Positions 46,171 to 47,376 of a stretch of DNA of 47,376 nt are shown piece by piece (positions within the stretch are counted from its first letter, which is position 1; each line of letters starts with the position of its first letter). The position numbers and the translations under genes are program-made. Under the pieces are notes generated by a model, which worked only from the letters and a program-made list of their open reading frames with translations, did not search any database and was not told where the DNA came from. Source of the stretch: an uncultured Desulfobulbaceae bacterium (GTDB taxonomy: Bacteria; Desulfobacterota; Desulfobulbia; Desulfobulbales; Desulfocapsaceae); the NCBI GenBank assembly GCA_903887485.1, contig CAISPV010000055.1:1-47376 (forward strand), read 5' to 3'.

Positions 46171-46736
46171 GGCTTCATTGTATCTAACTCCAGGTTTATG
46201 GCAAGGACATTTACCCGGGGTGCGCCTATAAAGCCGAATTGGCGGTCTTCGGTGTGAGCGGTGATGACGCGGTCGACCGTCTCCTCACTCAGCCCGCGCT
46301 CAGTAGCGATGCGGCCTACCTGGTGGCTTGCGGCCTGCGGCGAGATATGGGGGTCGAGGCCGCTGGCTGAGGCCTGCACCAGGTCGGCGGCAACTGGCCC
46401 GGTTACCCCGGCAGCACGCAGCCCTTGCAGGCGTTCGTCAACCGTCTTCAGGTAGGCGGGATTGGTGGGCCCGGCATTGGAGCCGCCGGAAGCCAGCGGG
46501 TTGTAGCCAAAATCAGTGGTGGCTGAGGGTCGTGGCCACAGGTATTTCGGCTCGGAAAACGGCTGGCCGATGAGGGTGGAGCCGACCACCTTGCCCGCAG
46601 GGTCGGTGATCAAGCTGCCTGCAGCCTGTCTCGGAAAGATGACCTGGGCGAGGCCGGTAACCACGGCGGGGTAAATGCCGCCGCAGATGATGGTGAACAG
46701 GATGAGCATGAGCAGGGCTGGTTTTATCTCTTTCAT
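46167..46736 (-). CDS. kdpC: Potassium-transporting ATPase subunit KdpC
   Basis: 189 residues from the ATG at 46736 (AAGGAAT upstream); a longer frame to 46811 is unsupported. One N-terminal membrane helix (ALLMLILFTIICGGIYPAVVTGL) and a periplasmic region with GSTLIGQPFSEPKYLWPRPSA and the conserved SASGLDPHISPQAA. Assembles with KdpA, KdpB and KdpF in the inner membrane. kdpB lies 28 bases upstream and kdpD overlaps downstream. Confidence 0.96.
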   Translation of the reverse strand: MKEIKPALLMLILFTIICGGIYPAVVTGLAQVIFPRQAAGSLITDPAGKVVGSTLIGQPFSEPKYLWPRPSATTDFGYNPLASGGSNAGPTNPAYLKTVDERLQGLRAAGVTGPVAADLVQASASGLDPHISPQAASHQVGRIATERGLSEETVDRVITAHTEDRQFGFIGAPRVNVLAINLELDTMKP

Positions 46737-46764
46737 GGTGGAATTCCTTAGTCGTTGGTTGTGA

Positions 46765-47376
46765 TCAGATGAACAGGCCGAGACCGAGATCAATGACCTT
46801 GATCCCGACAAATGGGGCGATGATGCCGCCGACCCCGTAAACGAGCAGGTTGTAGATCAACATTTTCTCGGCCGGCATGGGGCGGAACTTGGTGCCCTTC
46901 AGCGCCAATGGCACCAACATCGGGATCACGATGGCGTTGAAAATGACCGCCGACAGGATGGCGCTGTATGGGCTGGCCAGATGCATGACGTTCAGCGCTC
47001 CCAATTGCGGATAGATGGAAAGGAGCGCCGCCGGGATTATAGCGAAATATTTGGCAATATCATTCGATATGCTGAAGGTGGTCAGGTTGCCGCGGGTCAT
47101 CAGGATCTGTTTGCCGATCTCGACGATATCGAGCAACTTGGTCGGGTTGCTGTCCAGATCGATGATGTTGGCGGCCTCGCGGGCCGGCTGGGTGCCGGTG
47201 TTCATGGCGACCGCCACGTCAGCCTGGGCCAGGGCCGGGGCATCGTTGGTGCCGTCGCCGGTCATGGCCACCATGAAACCGGCATCCTGATAATCCTTGA
47301 TCATGCGCAGCTTGTCCTCCGGTTTGGCCTGGGCCAGGAAGTCATCGACCTGGGCCTCGGCGGCGATGGCGGCGGC
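46765..47376 (-). CDS. kdpB: Potassium-transporting ATPase KdpB (3' part; runs off the right edge)
   Basis: The C-terminal 203 residues of the P-type ATPase subunit; the gene enters from beyond position 47376, so no start is given. [10 protein letters not shown] in [19 protein letters not shown] is the conserved P-type hinge motif, preceded by [18 protein letters not shown]. The last membrane helices follow ([41 protein letters not shown]). The phosphorylation DKTGT motif must lie outside the window. First visible gene of a kdpB-C-D-E unit. Confidence 0.95.
   Translation of the reverse strand, partial: AAAIAAEAQVDDFLAQAKPEDKLRMIKDYQDAGFMVAMTGDGTNDAPALAQADVAVAMNTGTQPAREAANIIDLDSNPTKLLDIVEIGKQILMTRGNLTTFSISNDIAKYFAIIPAALLSIYPQLGALNVMHLASPYSAILSAVIFNAIVIPMLVPLALKGTKFRPMPAEKMLIYNLLVYGVGGIIAPFVGIKVIDLGLGLFI

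Overview
The window is a dense bacterial chromosome segment of about 47 kb, almost entirely housekeeping genes, with no phage, integron, CRISPR array, rRNA or recognisable tRNA. The gene set suggests a Gram-negative anaerobe of the Desulfobacterota (former Deltaproteobacteria), perhaps Desulfobulbales-like. The clues are citramalate synthase next to aspartate kinase, DUF4911- and DUF3786-type proteins, an Mla/PqiC-type lipid transport operon (so an outer membrane), and a PhnD-like lipoprotein coupled to a hybrid kinase. This placement is inference from gene content, not from a marker-gene tree.

Layout. 1-6.3 kb (+): lysC, cimA, a membrane-anchored helix-hairpin-helix protein, miaA and recJ. 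6.7-10.5 kb (+): purB, a DUF4911-like small protein, miaB and a PHP phosphoesterase; miaA and miaB act in sequence on the same tRNA adenosine. 10.5-12.1 kb: gene-poor, with a perfect 18-bp inverted repeat and an orphan secreted protein. 12.1-16 kb (-): parC and parE. 16-21 kb: thiD (+), a CbpA-like J-protein (-), ssb with a clear terminator (-), an SPL-family radical SAM protein (-) and RNase G (+). 21.9-25.3 kb: an M23 peptidase (+), then on the minus strand an endonuclease Q-like protein with a 55-residue double-CxxC protein directly downstream, and a PilZ protein. 25.4-26.6 kb (-): a CheB-like response regulator with an inserted zinc ribbon and no catalytic serine. 26.9-32.1 kb (-): rplU-rpmA, obgE, proB, proA, nadD. 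32.5-36.1 kb (+): mlaE (N-terminal STAS-like region), mlaF, mlaD and a PqiC-type lipoprotein, then a TIM-barrel isomerase. 37.0-42.4 kb (+): a MITE-like repeat, a 4Fe-4S/DUF3786 protein, and an operon of PhnD-like lipoprotein plus hybrid histidine kinase behind a very good sigma-70 promoter. 42.8-47.4 kb (-): kdpE, kdpD, kdpC and the 3' part of kdpB, running off the right edge.

The least explained content is: a dispersed family of hairpin repeats built on AGGAGCCGTWACGAAAT, found in five intergenic spacers; the degenerate CheB with zinc ribbon; the EndoQ plus small zinc-ribbon pair; the SPL-like protein lacking the Cys141 equivalent; and a strong internal Shine-Dalgarno inside lysC that predicts a separate beta subunit. 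I found no single large undescribed system. These are the best candidates for new biology here.
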